Source: Demequina mangrovi (GTDB lineage: Bacteria > Actinomycetota > Actinomycetes > Actinomycetales > Demequinaceae). Taken from it: DNA of 64,000 nt. The stretch is from assembly GCF_000759715.1 (NCBI RefSeq), contig NZ_BBLU01000001.1, positions 1 to 64,000 on the forward strand. Reading direction: 5' to 3'. Position numbers and translations under genes: made by a program. How positions within the stretch are numbered: the first letter of the stretch is position 1; the number at the start of each line of letters is the position of its first letter. The notes under the pieces were generated by a model, which was not told the origin of the DNA, searched no databases, and was given only the letters and a program-made list of their open reading frames with translations. Positions 26,558 to 33,735 of the stretch are shown here, piece after piece.

Positions 26558-26758
26558 ATGCTGATCGACTGCGACTCGTGCGAGATGCGCGGGAAGAGCT
26601 GCGGCGACTGCGTCGTCTCGTTCCTCACCATCGAGGTGCGACCGACGGACCGGTCGACCGTCGAGCTGGACGAGGAGCAGGCGCACGCGCTCGACGCGCT
26701 GTCCGCCGGCGGCCTCGTCCCACCGCTCCGGCTGGTGCAGCCGCCGCGCGCCTCGTGA
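26558..26758 (+). CDS. Small CxxC-N5-CxxC protein, 66 aa
   Basis: A 66-aa protein beginning MLIDCDSCEMRGKSCGDC. Cys5, Cys8, Cys14 and Cys17 form a compact CxxC-N5-CxxC motif able to bind Zn or an Fe-S cluster. The remainder is acidic and helical (DEEQAHALDALSAGG). Related short proteins are widespread in actinobacteria, but I know of no function. AGAAGGGAG lies before the ATG. It has its own terminator-like hairpin. Confidence 0.7.
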   Translation: MLIDCDSCEMRGKSCGDCVVSFLTIEVRPTDRSTVELDEEQAHALDALSAGGLVPPLRLVQPPRAS

Positions 26759-26760
26759 GC

Positions 26761-26795
26761 GGGCGCCGCGGGAGGAATGGAGTCCCGCAGCGCCC
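26761..26795. terminator. Convergent terminator between the 66-aa gene and the FAD oxidase gene
   Basis: GGGCGCCGCGGGA pairs with TCCCGCAGCGCCC (one mismatch), directly after the plus-strand stop; it may also serve the minus-strand oxidase gene. Confidence 0.75.
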
Positions 26796-26808
26796 TTGTC
26801 TCCCGTTG

Positions 26809-28266
26809 TCAGCGGGCGGCGCCGTGGCGACGCAGCACCGTGCCGTCGGGGTCGTAGGACATCCGGATCGTGTCGAGCCGGTCGTGCGCGGTGCCCACGA
26901 GGGACTCCTCGTCGACCGGGTGCTCGACGAAGTTCGCGTACTGCTGCGCGCCGGTCCACGGTGCGAGCGCGCCCAGGGCGAGCCCGACCATCGTGCCCGC
27001 GGCGTCGAGATCCGCGACCGGTGTGACCGGGGCCACCGCGACCGCGGCGACGGCGCCCGCGAGGCCGGTGAGCGCCGCGTCGGAACCCGCGGAGGGGTCG
27101 AGCGCGCCGCCGAGCTGGCGGAGGTCGGCGGCCACCACGCCCGCGCAGGGCGCGCTGTCGAGCGCGGCGATCCAGGCGTCGATGGCGGAGTCGTCGAGCG
27201 AGCGCAGGAGCAGGCCCTCCGCAGCGCCCGCCGACGGGTCCGGCGGGTCCATCGCGAGATGACCGAGCGCCTCTGGACCGGCCTCGGCGAGATCGTCCAT
27301 CACGGGGTCCAGCGCCCGCAGCGGCGCGAGCAGGCGGTCCGCGAACGCGGCCGTGCCGACCGCCGCGACCTGCACCAGCACCATCCGGGCCCCGCGCAGG
27401 TGGGGCGGGAGGTCGGCGATGTCGGGGAAGCGCAGGACCCGCGCGACCGTGGTGATCTCGCGCGGCAGGGAGGGGAGGAGGCGTGCCCAGGCCTTGAGCA
27501 CCTCAGCGGCGCGCTCGTGCGGCCACCACAGGGAGCCCGCGACCAGCTCGGGGACCTCGACCAGGCGGAGCGTGAGCTCCGTGACCACGCCCGCGCCGCC
27601 GCCGCCGCGCAGCGCCCACCACAGGTCGGCGTGCTCCGAGGGGGAGGCGATCACCACAGCGCCGCCGGGCAGCACCACGCGCGCGGCGAGGATCGAGCCC
27701 GCCCCGAGGCCATGGAGACGGCCGAGCCAGCCGAGCCCGCCCCCGAGGCAGTAGCCCACGACCCCGACGGTGCGCGAGGAGCCGGCGAGACCGGCGAGCC
27801 CGTGCGGCGCGGCGGCGTCGGCGACGTCGCCCCAGGTCGCACCCGCGCCGACGGTCACCGTCCGCGCGGACACGTCGAGCGTGACCGACGCGAGCGCGCT
27901 CGTGCGCAGCAGGATCGCCCCGTCGAGGTCCCCGAGCGCCACGGCCCCGTGGCCGGACGACTGCGGCGCGACCCTGAGGCCCAGGCGGGTCGCGAGCCGC
28001 ATCGTGCGGGCGACGTCGGACTCGCTGCGGGCGAGCACCACCGCGACCGGGCGCTGGTCGACGCCGAGCTGCCACGCGGCGCGAGCCGCGTCCCAGTCGG
28101 GGTCCGCCGGGCGGACGAGGTCGCCGTCGAGCAGGAGCGTGAGCTCGTCGAGCGCGGCGCTGAGCGCCGTGCCGACGACCCCGCTCGCGAGCGTCGTGCG
28201 GCGGGGGTTGGAGAGCGTGGTGAGCGCGGGCTCGGGCAGGTCGGGCGCATCGGTGGACAGGGACAT
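26809..28266 (-). CDS. FAD-dependent oxidoreductase, berberine-bridge-enzyme (BBE) type
   Basis: A 485-aa oxidase of the PCMH/BBE family. The FAD-binding half shows QSSGHGAVALGD, whose His106 matches the covalent FAD-linking His, and VGYCLGGGLGWLGRLHGL. The second covalent Cys of bicovalent members is Ser here (AGSSRTVG). The C-terminal BBE domain ends HDRLDTIRMSYDPDGT. No secretion signal is seen. The substrate is unknown; relatives oxidise sugars, alkaloids or peptide-linked groups. The start is ATG at 28266 after CCGGAGG. It shares a 5' region with the PVGARFPR-repeat gene just upstream, which suggests co-regulation. Confidence 0.85.
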   Translation of the reverse strand: MSLSTDAPDLPEPALTTLSNPRRTTLASGVVGTALSAALDELTLLLDGDLVRPADPDWDAARAAWQLGVDQRPVAVVLARSESDVARTMRLATRLGLRVAPQSSGHGAVALGDLDGAILLRTSALASVTLDVSARTVTVGAGATWGDVADAAAPHGLAGLAGSSRTVGVVGYCLGGGLGWLGRLHGLGAGSILAARVVLPGGAVVIASPSEHADLWWALRGGGGAGVVTELTLRLVEVPELVAGSLWWPHERAAEVLKAWARLLPSLPREITTVARVLRFPDIADLPPHLRGARMVLVQVAAVGTAAFADRLLAPLRALDPVMDDLAEAGPEALGHLAMDPPDPSAGAAEGLLLRSLDDSAIDAWIAALDSAPCAGVVAADLRQLGGALDPSAGSDAALTGLAGAVAAVAVAPVTPVADLDAAGTMVGLALGALAPWTGAQQYANFVEHPVDEESLVGTAHDRLDTIRMSYDPDGTVLRRHGAAR

Positions 28267-28320
28267 GTCGGGAACCTCCGGGTCGGATTCGAGATCATGC
28301 TGTCCCTGTCCGATTCGTCC

Positions 28321-28370
28321 CGCCAGACCCGAGTTGTGGTGCCACCCGCGCGGGGGGCAAAGGGCACGCG
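28321..28370 (-). promoter_or_regulatory. Shared upstream element, copy B (FAD oxidase)
   Basis: TTGTGGTGCCAC (28334-28345) and GGGGCAAAGGGCACGCG (28354-28370), 20 bp start to start on the plus strand, lie about 70-105 bp upstream of the oxidase ATG. Copy A before the PVGARFPR gene is identical in the 12-mer and differs at one base in the 17-mer. The CCGACCCGGAGG ribosome site is also shared. Confidence 0.7.
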
Positions 28371-28385
28371 ATGCCGCCGACCATG

Positions 28386-28423
28386 ACGATGCCCGCCGCC
28401 CCCGAGAGGGCTGCGGGCATCGT
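28386..28423. terminator. Terminator of the PVGARFPR-repeat gene
   Basis: A perfect 11-bp stem, ACGATGCCCGC with GCGGGCATCGT, plus an inner GCCC/GGGC pair, 26 bp past the stop of the minus-strand gene and upstream of element B. Confidence 0.85.
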
Positions 28424-28448
28424 GAGGGCGGACGCAGGTCCGCGCGTG

Positions 28449-28745
28449 TCAGCGGGGGAAGCGGGCGCCCACCGGTCGCGGCCGCACGGCGAGCTCCGGC
28501 ACCAGCGCGACCGTGAGCGCCGCCCGCTGCTCGGGCGAGAGCCGCGGGAAGCGGGCGCCCACCGGGTGGAGCGGACGCAGCGCCCGGCGGTACACCCGGA
28601 CGATGCGGGTCGGGGTCCACGCGCCGCGCGGGAAGCGGGCGCCCACGGGTGCGGGTCGCACGCTCTCGCGGATCACGGGCGGCTCGGCGGTGACGGTCGC
28701 GGGGATCGTGTCGGATGCTGCGGTGCTGCTGATGAGGTAAGGCAT
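28449..28745 (-). CDS. Small protein with three PVGARFPR repeats, 98 aa
   Basis: A 98-aa protein that I do not recognise. The octapeptide PVGARFPR occurs at residues 33-40, 61-68 and 91-98, the last ending the protein. Spacers of 20 and 22 residues are unrelated to each other and rich in Arg, Pro and Ala. The first 30 residues (MPYLISSTAASDTIPATVTA) are neutral and not a clear signal peptide. The repeats share a 20-bp DNA block that is the same except at one base in one copy. GGAGG lies 7 nt before the ATG. It has its own promoter element and terminator and lies upstream of the FAD oxidase gene. It could be a peptide precursor or a multivalent binding protein; this is unproven. Confidence 0.7.
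   Translation of the reverse strand: MPYLISSTAASDTIPATVTAEPPVIRESVRPAPVGARFPRGAWTPTRIVRVYRRALRPLHPVGARFPRLSPEQRAALTVALVPELAVRPRPVGARFPR
28456..28649. repeat. Three copies of a 20-bp repeat inside the 98-aa gene
   Basis: GGGAAGCGGGCGCCCACCGG at 28456-28475 and 28546-28565, and the same with one base change at 28630-28649. They encode PVGARFPR on the minus strand. Identity at wobble positions suggests recent duplication or a nucleic-acid role. Confidence 0.85.
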
Positions 28746-28798
28746 GGTGTTCCTCCGGGTCGGTTGTGGCTCCAGATTCCGACCGACCGTGCGAACCG

Positions 28799-28847
28799 GA
28801 CAGCCCCGACTTGTGGTGCCACTACCCCTGGGGGCATAGGGCACGCG
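28799..28847 (-). promoter_or_regulatory. Shared upstream element, copy A (PVGARFPR gene)
   Basis: Plus-strand GACAG (28800-28804), CCGAC, TTGTGGTGCCAC (28811-28822), CCCCTGGGGG and GGGGCATAGGGCACGCG (28831-28847) lie 54-102 bp upstream of the 98-aa gene. Copies B and C keep the 20-bp distance from TTG to GGGGCA. The CCCC-N-GGGG core is a plausible site for a LuxR-type dimer. Confidence 0.7.
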
Positions 28848-28878
28848 GTGCACCATGCCCCCAGGGATGCCGGACGGA

Positions 28879-30672
28879 CTACCGCGGGGAGGGCGCGTAG
28901 AGCGCGTCGACGTCCGCCGCGAAGTCGCGCAGCACCTGGGCCCTCTTGACCTTGAGCGACGGCGTGAGGTGGCCGGCCTCGACGGTGAAGTCGTCGGCCA
29001 GGATCTCCCAGCGCCGGATCGACTCGGCGCGCGAGACCGCGGCGTTCGCCCTGGTGACGGCCTTCTCGAGGTGCTCGCGGACCACCGGGTGCGCCGCGGC
29101 CTCGGCCACGGGCATGTCGGGGAGGCCGTGGCTGGTGAGCCACCCGGGCAGCGCCTCCGCATCGAGCGTGAGGAGCGCGCCGATGAACGGCCTGCCGTCG
29201 CCGACGACGACGCACTGGCTCACCAGCGCGTACCCGCGGAGGCGGTCCTCGAGAGTCGCCGGCGCGACGTTCTTGCCGCCGGCGGTCACGATGATCTCCT
29301 TCTTGCGACCGGTGATGTAGAGGTAGCCGTCCTCGTCGAGGCGCCCGATGTCGCCGGTGCGGAACCAGCCGTCCTGCATGGCCTCGGCCGTCGCCTCGGG
29401 GTTGCGGTGGTAGCCCTGGAAGAGCATGTCGCCGCGCATGAGGATCTCGCCGTCGTCGGCGATCGTCACGTCGAAGCCGGGCAGCGCGGGTCCCACCGAG
29501 CCGATCTTGGAGCGCTCGACCACGTTGACGTGCGCGGCCGCGGTGACCTCGGTGAGGCCGTAGCCCTCGAGCACCAGGAGGCCGAGCCCGCGGTAGAAGT
29601 GCCCCAGCCGGTCGCCGAGCGGCGCGGAGCCCGAGATCGCGTGGACCGCGCGGCCGCCGAGCACGGCGCGGATCTTCGCCAGCACCAGGCGGTCCGCGAG
29701 GGCGTGCTTCGCCTTGAGCGCGAGCGACGGCCCTTCGGGCGTGTCGAGCGCCTGCGAGTACGCGATCGACTGCTGCGCGGCCCAGCGGAAGATCTTCACC
29801 TTGCCGCCCGCCGCGGCCTTCTGCTCGGCGGCGTTGTAGACCTTCTCGAAGACGCGGGGCACGGCGAGCACCAGCGTGGGCTGGAAGCTCGCGAAGTACG
29901 GCACCAGCTTCTTCGAGTCGGGGCAGAAGCCGATCACGGTGCCGGACGCGAGCAGCACCACCTCGACGAGGCGCGCGAGCGAGTGCGCGAGCGTGAGGAA
30001 CAGCACCGTGCTGCCGCCCTCACGCAGGACGACCTCGGGGATCTGCTGCTGGATGCCGGCGGTGTGCCGGACGAAGTTGAAGTGGGTGAGCACCGCGCCC
30101 TTGGGCCGGCCGGTGGTGCCCGACGTGTAGACGATGGTCGCGGGGGAGTCGAGCGTCGCGAGCGCGGCGCGCTCGGCGACCACCGAGTCGGGGATCCCGG
30201 CGCCGGCCGCGCGGAGGTCGTCCATGCAGCCCCGGTCGATCACGAGGACGTCGCGCAGCGGGCTCTCGGGGTCGCTCGCGACCTGGTGGGCGAGCGCGGC
30301 GTGCGCCTCGGTCTCGACGACGAGCAGCGAGACCTCGGCGTCCGAGGTGATCCAGTCGATCTGCGACGCCGAGGAGGTGTCGTAGATGGGGACCGGCAGC
30401 GCGCCCGCCGTCCAGATCGCCAGGTCGAGCACGGTCCACTCGATGCGCGTGCGCGCCATGATGCCGACGCTCTGCCCGGGCTGGACGCCGCGCGCGATGA
30501 GGCCCTTGGCGACCGCGTCGACCATGGCCTGCGCCTCGGCGCCGGTGACGTCGATCCAGCGGTCGTCGTCGTCGGTGTACCTCATCACCACCTCGTCGGC
30601 ACGGGTGCGCCAACGCGCCGCGATCATGGCGACGATGTTGGGTGCGAGGTCGGTGGGAGCAGGCTGGATCAT
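28879..30672 (-). CDS. fadD: Long-chain fatty acid-CoA ligase (AMP-forming)
   Basis: A 597-aa adenylate-forming enzyme that activates fatty acids to acyl-CoA at the membrane. The P-loop YTSGTTGRPKG, the EGYGLTEVT motif, DGWFRTGDIG and the hinge region ITGRKKEIIVTAGGKNVAP are all present. Length is as in actinobacterial FadD15-type ligases. AGGAG lies 8 nt before the ATG. It is divergent from a glucokinase and next to an acyltransferase, which together suggest lipid precursor supply. Confidence 0.93.
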   Translation of the reverse strand: MIQPAPTDLAPNIVAMIAARWRTRADEVVMRYTDDDDRWIDVTGAEAQAMVDAVAKGLIARGVQPGQSVGIMARTRIEWTVLDLAIWTAGALPVPIYDTSSASQIDWITSDAEVSLLVVETEAHAALAHQVASDPESPLRDVLVIDRGCMDDLRAAGAGIPDSVVAERAALATLDSPATIVYTSGTTGRPKGAVLTHFNFVRHTAGIQQQIPEVVLREGGSTVLFLTLAHSLARLVEVVLLASGTVIGFCPDSKKLVPYFASFQPTLVLAVPRVFEKVYNAAEQKAAAGGKVKIFRWAAQQSIAYSQALDTPEGPSLALKAKHALADRLVLAKIRAVLGGRAVHAISGSAPLGDRLGHFYRGLGLLVLEGYGLTEVTAAAHVNVVERSKIGSVGPALPGFDVTIADDGEILMRGDMLFQGYHRNPEATAEAMQDGWFRTGDIGRLDEDGYLYITGRKKEIIVTAGGKNVAPATLEDRLRGYALVSQCVVVGDGRPFIGALLTLDAEALPGWLTSHGLPDMPVAEAAAHPVVREHLEKAVTRANAAVSRAESIRRWEILADDFTVEAGHLTPSLKVKRAQVLRDFAADVDALYAPSPR

Positions 30673-30757
30673 CGGTAGGACTCCTGTGGCAGTAGGAGGG
30701 ACGCGTCAGACGATAGCCTTGACGGAGTCCCAGCGAGGTAGCGGAAGGCCACAGAGA

Positions 30758-31720
30758 ATGCATGCAATCGGCGTAGACATCGGCGGCACGAAGATCGCGG
30801 TCGGTGTGGTCGACGAGGACGGCGCCATCGTTGCCAAGACCAAGCGGAAGACCAAGCCGCAGGATCCCGCGAGCATCGACGCCGCGATCGCCGACGCCGT
30901 GGCCGAGCTCGCTGCCGATCACGAGTTCCATGCCGTGGGCCTCGCGGCGGCGGGCTTCGTGTCCTCGGACCAGGAGAACGTGCTCTTCGCGCCGAACATC
31001 GCGTGGCGGGACTACCCGTTGGCGGCCAAGGTCGGCGCGCTCATCGGCCGCGACGACGTCGCGGTGGTGGTCGAGAACGATGCGAACGCGGCCGGGTGGG
31101 CGGAGTTCGCCTTCGGTGCGGCGCGCGACGTCAAGCACATGGCGCTGCTCACCATCGGCACCGGGCTCGGCGCCGCGCTCGTGGTCGACGGCAAGCTCGT
31201 GCGCGGCGCGTACGGCTTCGCGGCCGAGCTCGGTCACCTGCGGGTGGTCCCGAACGGCCACTCGTGCGGTTGCGGGCTGCGCGGCTGCTGGGAGCAGTAC
31301 GCCTCCGGGTCGGCCCTCACGCGCGAGGCCCGCCGCGCCGCCGTGGACCGCCCCGTGCGCGCCGCGGCCCTGCTCGAGCTCGCCGGCGGGGACCCGATGG
31401 CGATCACCGGCCCCCAGGTCACCCAGGTCGCGATGGACGGCGACGAGCTCGGTCTCGAGCTGCTGGCCGAGCTGGGTCGCTGGATCGGCGAGGGATCGGC
31501 CTCGCTCGCCGCGGCGCTCGACCCCGAGCTCTTCGTCATCGGCGGCGGCGTGGTCGCCGCCGGCGACCTCCTGCTCCACCCGGCCCGCAAGGCGTTCGAG
31601 GCGAACCTGCCCGCGCGGGGCCACCGTCCCATCGTCCCCATCGTGGCCGCCCAGATGGGCAACGATGCCGGTATCGTCGGTGCCGCCGACCTCGCCCGCA
31701 TCGCCGCCGCCGACCGCTAG
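30758..31720 (+). CDS. ROK-family glucokinase
   Basis: A 320-aa sugar kinase of the ROK family. The ATP loop IGVDIGGTKIAVG opens the protein. ENDANAAGWAEF holds the catalytic Asp, GTGLGAALV the second phosphate site, and the ROK Zn motif CGCGLRGCWEQYASG follows His in ELGHLRVV. It phosphorylates glucose with ATP, or with polyphosphate in some actinobacteria. GGAAGG precedes the ATG. It starts a probable run with plsC and, after a new promoter, pfk. Confidence 0.9.
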   Translation: MHAIGVDIGGTKIAVGVVDEDGAIVAKTKRKTKPQDPASIDAAIADAVAELAADHEFHAVGLAAAGFVSSDQENVLFAPNIAWRDYPLAAKVGALIGRDDVAVVVENDANAAGWAEFAFGAARDVKHMALLTIGTGLGAALVVDGKLVRGAYGFAAELGHLRVVPNGHSCGCGLRGCWEQYASGSALTREARRAAVDRPVRAAALLELAGGDPMAITGPQVTQVAMDGDELGLELLAELGRWIGEGSASLAAALDPELFVIGGGVVAAGDLLLHPARKAFEANLPARGHRPIVPIVAAQMGNDAGIVGAADLARIAAADR

Positions 31721-31735
31721 GAAGCCCCGGACACC

Positions 31736-32449
31736 ATGAGCGACACGTACTACCGCCTGTTCAAGCATGTCCTCCTCGGGCCTGCGCTCAAGGGCGTCTA
31801 CCAGCCCTGGGTCGAGGGCGAGGAGCACATCCCCGCGAGCGGCGGGGCGATCCTCGCGTCGAACCACCTCTCGTTCTCCGACTCGGTGTTCCTGCCGGTC
31901 GTGATCGAGCGCAAGGTGGTGTTCCTCGGCAAGGAGGAGTACTTCACCGGCAAGGGCGTGAAGGGCTACGCCACCAAGGCCTTCATGGAGGGCGTGGGCA
32001 CCATCCCGGTGCACCGTGGCGGCGGGCGGGCCTCCGAGGCGGCGCTGCGCACGGGCCTCCAGGTGGTGCAGGGCGGCGAGCTGCTCGGCATCTACCCCGA
32101 GGGCACGCGCAGCCCCGACGGACGCCTCTACCGGGGCAAGACCGGCGTGGCGCGCCTCGCGATCGAGTCCGGCGCCCCGGTGATCCCGGTCGCGATGATC
32201 GACACCCACATCGCGCAGCCCATCGGCCAGAAGGTCCCCAAGCGCCATCCCATCGGCGTGCGGATCGGCGCGCCCATCGACCTCTCCGACTTCGCCGGCC
32301 GCCAGGAGGACCGCGCCGCGCTGCGCGAGGCGACCGACCGCATCATGGCCGCGATCGCCGAGCTGTCGGGGCAGGAGTACGTCGACCGGGACGCCGCGCT
32401 CGTCAAGCGCGAGCTCGCGAAGGATCAGCCCTCGGAGACGGGGGAGTAG
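31736..32449 (+). CDS. plsC: 1-acyl-sn-glycerol-3-phosphate acyltransferase
   Basis: A 237-aa PlsC-type acyltransferase that adds the second acyl chain in phosphatidic acid synthesis. The catalytic NHLSFSD motif (NHx4D), GTIPVHRGGG, YPEGTRSPDG and VIPVAM blocks are in order. No long membrane span is predicted, as in many actinobacterial members. It lies 15 bp after the glucokinase gene and is likely co-transcribed with it. Confidence 0.88.
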   Translation: MSDTYYRLFKHVLLGPALKGVYQPWVEGEEHIPASGGAILASNHLSFSDSVFLPVVIERKVVFLGKEEYFTGKGVKGYATKAFMEGVGTIPVHRGGGRASEAALRTGLQVVQGGELLGIYPEGTRSPDGRLYRGKTGVARLAIESGAPVIPVAMIDTHIAQPIGQKVPKRHPIGVRIGAPIDLSDFAGRQEDRAALREATDRIMAAIAELSGQEYVDRDAALVKRELAKDQPSETGE

Positions 32450-32486
32450 GTCCCCCGTCCCGGCTCCGCGTGCCTCGTCACGCGCC

Positions 32487-32492
32487 TAGAAT
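32487..32492 (+). promoter_or_regulatory. Putative -10 of the pfk gene
   Basis: TAGAAT, with a leader of about 33-39 nt to the pfk ATG at 32532. No convincing -35 is seen. An AAAGG ribosome site is present, so this gene is leadered. Confidence 0.45.
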
Positions 32493-32531
32493 GACCACGA
32501 AATCCGCAAGACACAGAACGAAAGGTCCGTC

Positions 32532-33731
32532 ATGTCGGTTCGCCGCGTTGCACTCCTGACCGCCGGTGGGTTCGCCCCCTGCCTCTCCTCCGCGGTGGGA
32601 GGCCTGATCGAGCGCTACACCGAGATCGCTCCCGAGGTGGAGATCATCGCCTATGAGCACGGCTACTGGGGCCTGCTGCAGGGCAAGAAGACCGTCATCG
32701 ACGACGAGGTGCGCAAGCACGCGGGTGTGCTGCACGAGTTCGGCGGCTCGCCCATCGGCAACTCGCGCGTCAAGCTCACCAACGTCGCGGACTGCGTGAA
32801 GCGCGGACTCGTCCAGGAGGGTCAGGACCCGCTGGCCGTCGCGGCCGAGCAGCTCAAGGCCGACGGCGTCGACGTCCTCCACACCATCGGAGGCGACGAC
32901 ACCAACACGACGGCCGCCGACCTGGCCGCCTACCTCGCGGACAACGACTACGGCCTCACCGTCGTGGGCCTGCCCAAGACGATCGACAACGACGTGGTGC
33001 CGATCCGCCAGTCGCTGGGCGCCTGGACCGCCGCCGAGGAGGCCGCGAAGTTCGGCCGCAACGTCATCGGCGAGCACCGCTCGGGCCCGCGCATGCTCAT
33101 CATCCACGAGGTCATGGGCCGTGCCTGCGGCTGGCTCACCGCCGCCGCGGCGATGAAGTACCGCGAGGACCTCGCGACCCGCACGTTCCTCCCGGGCATC
33201 GGCCTCACCAAGGAGCGTTGGGACATCCACGCGGTCTACGTGCCCGAGCAGAAGCTCGACATCGACGCCGAGGCCACGCGCCTGCGCGCCGTGATGGACG
33301 AGATCGGCAACGTCAACATCTTCCTGTCGGAGGGCGCCGGCGTGCCGGAGATCATCGCGGAGATGGAGGCCTCGGGCCAGGAGGTCAAGCGCGACCCGTT
33401 CGGCCACGTGCGCCTCGACGAGATCAACCCCGGCCAGTGGTTCGCCAAGCAGTTCGCGGAGAAGCTCGGCGCGGAGAAGGTCATGGTCCAGAAGTCGGGC
33501 TACTTCTCGCGCTCGGCCGCGGCGAACGCCGAGGACCTCCGCCTCATCAAGTCGATGACCGACTACGCGGTCGAGTGCGCCCTGCGCGGCGAGCCCGGCG
33601 TGATCGGCCACGACGAGGAGGACGGCGACCGCCTCAAGGCGATCCCGTTCCCGCGCATCGCGGGCCACAAGCCCTTCGACACCGCCACCCCGTGGTACGT
33701 CGAGACCCTCGAGGCGATCGGGCAGGCGTGA
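32532..33731 (+). CDS. pfkA: Pyrophosphate--fructose-6-phosphate 1-phosphotransferase (PPi-PFK)
   Basis: A 399-aa phosphofructokinase. GGDDTN in place of GGDGT and the PKTIDND motif are the established marks of PPi-dependent enzymes, so this one likely uses pyrophosphate and can work reversibly. MGRACGWLTAAAA and the C-terminal KSGYFSRSA also match that clade. It lies 4 bp upstream of aroG on the same strand, coupling glycolytic flux with supply of erythrose-4-P/PEP use, although that link is only suggested by position. Confidence 0.92.
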   Translation: MSVRRVALLTAGGFAPCLSSAVGGLIERYTEIAPEVEIIAYEHGYWGLLQGKKTVIDDEVRKHAGVLHEFGGSPIGNSRVKLTNVADCVKRGLVQEGQDPLAVAAEQLKADGVDVLHTIGGDDTNTTAADLAAYLADNDYGLTVVGLPKTIDNDVVPIRQSLGAWTAAEEAAKFGRNVIGEHRSGPRMLIIHEVMGRACGWLTAAAAMKYREDLATRTFLPGIGLTKERWDIHAVYVPEQKLDIDAEATRLRAVMDEIGNVNIFLSEGAGVPEIIAEMEASGQEVKRDPFGHVRLDEINPGQWFAKQFAEKLGAEKVMVQKSGYFSRSAAANAEDLRLIKSMTDYAVECALRGEPGVIGHDEEDGDRLKAIPFPRIAGHKPFDTATPWYVETLEAIGQA

Positions 33732-33735
33732 TCCT

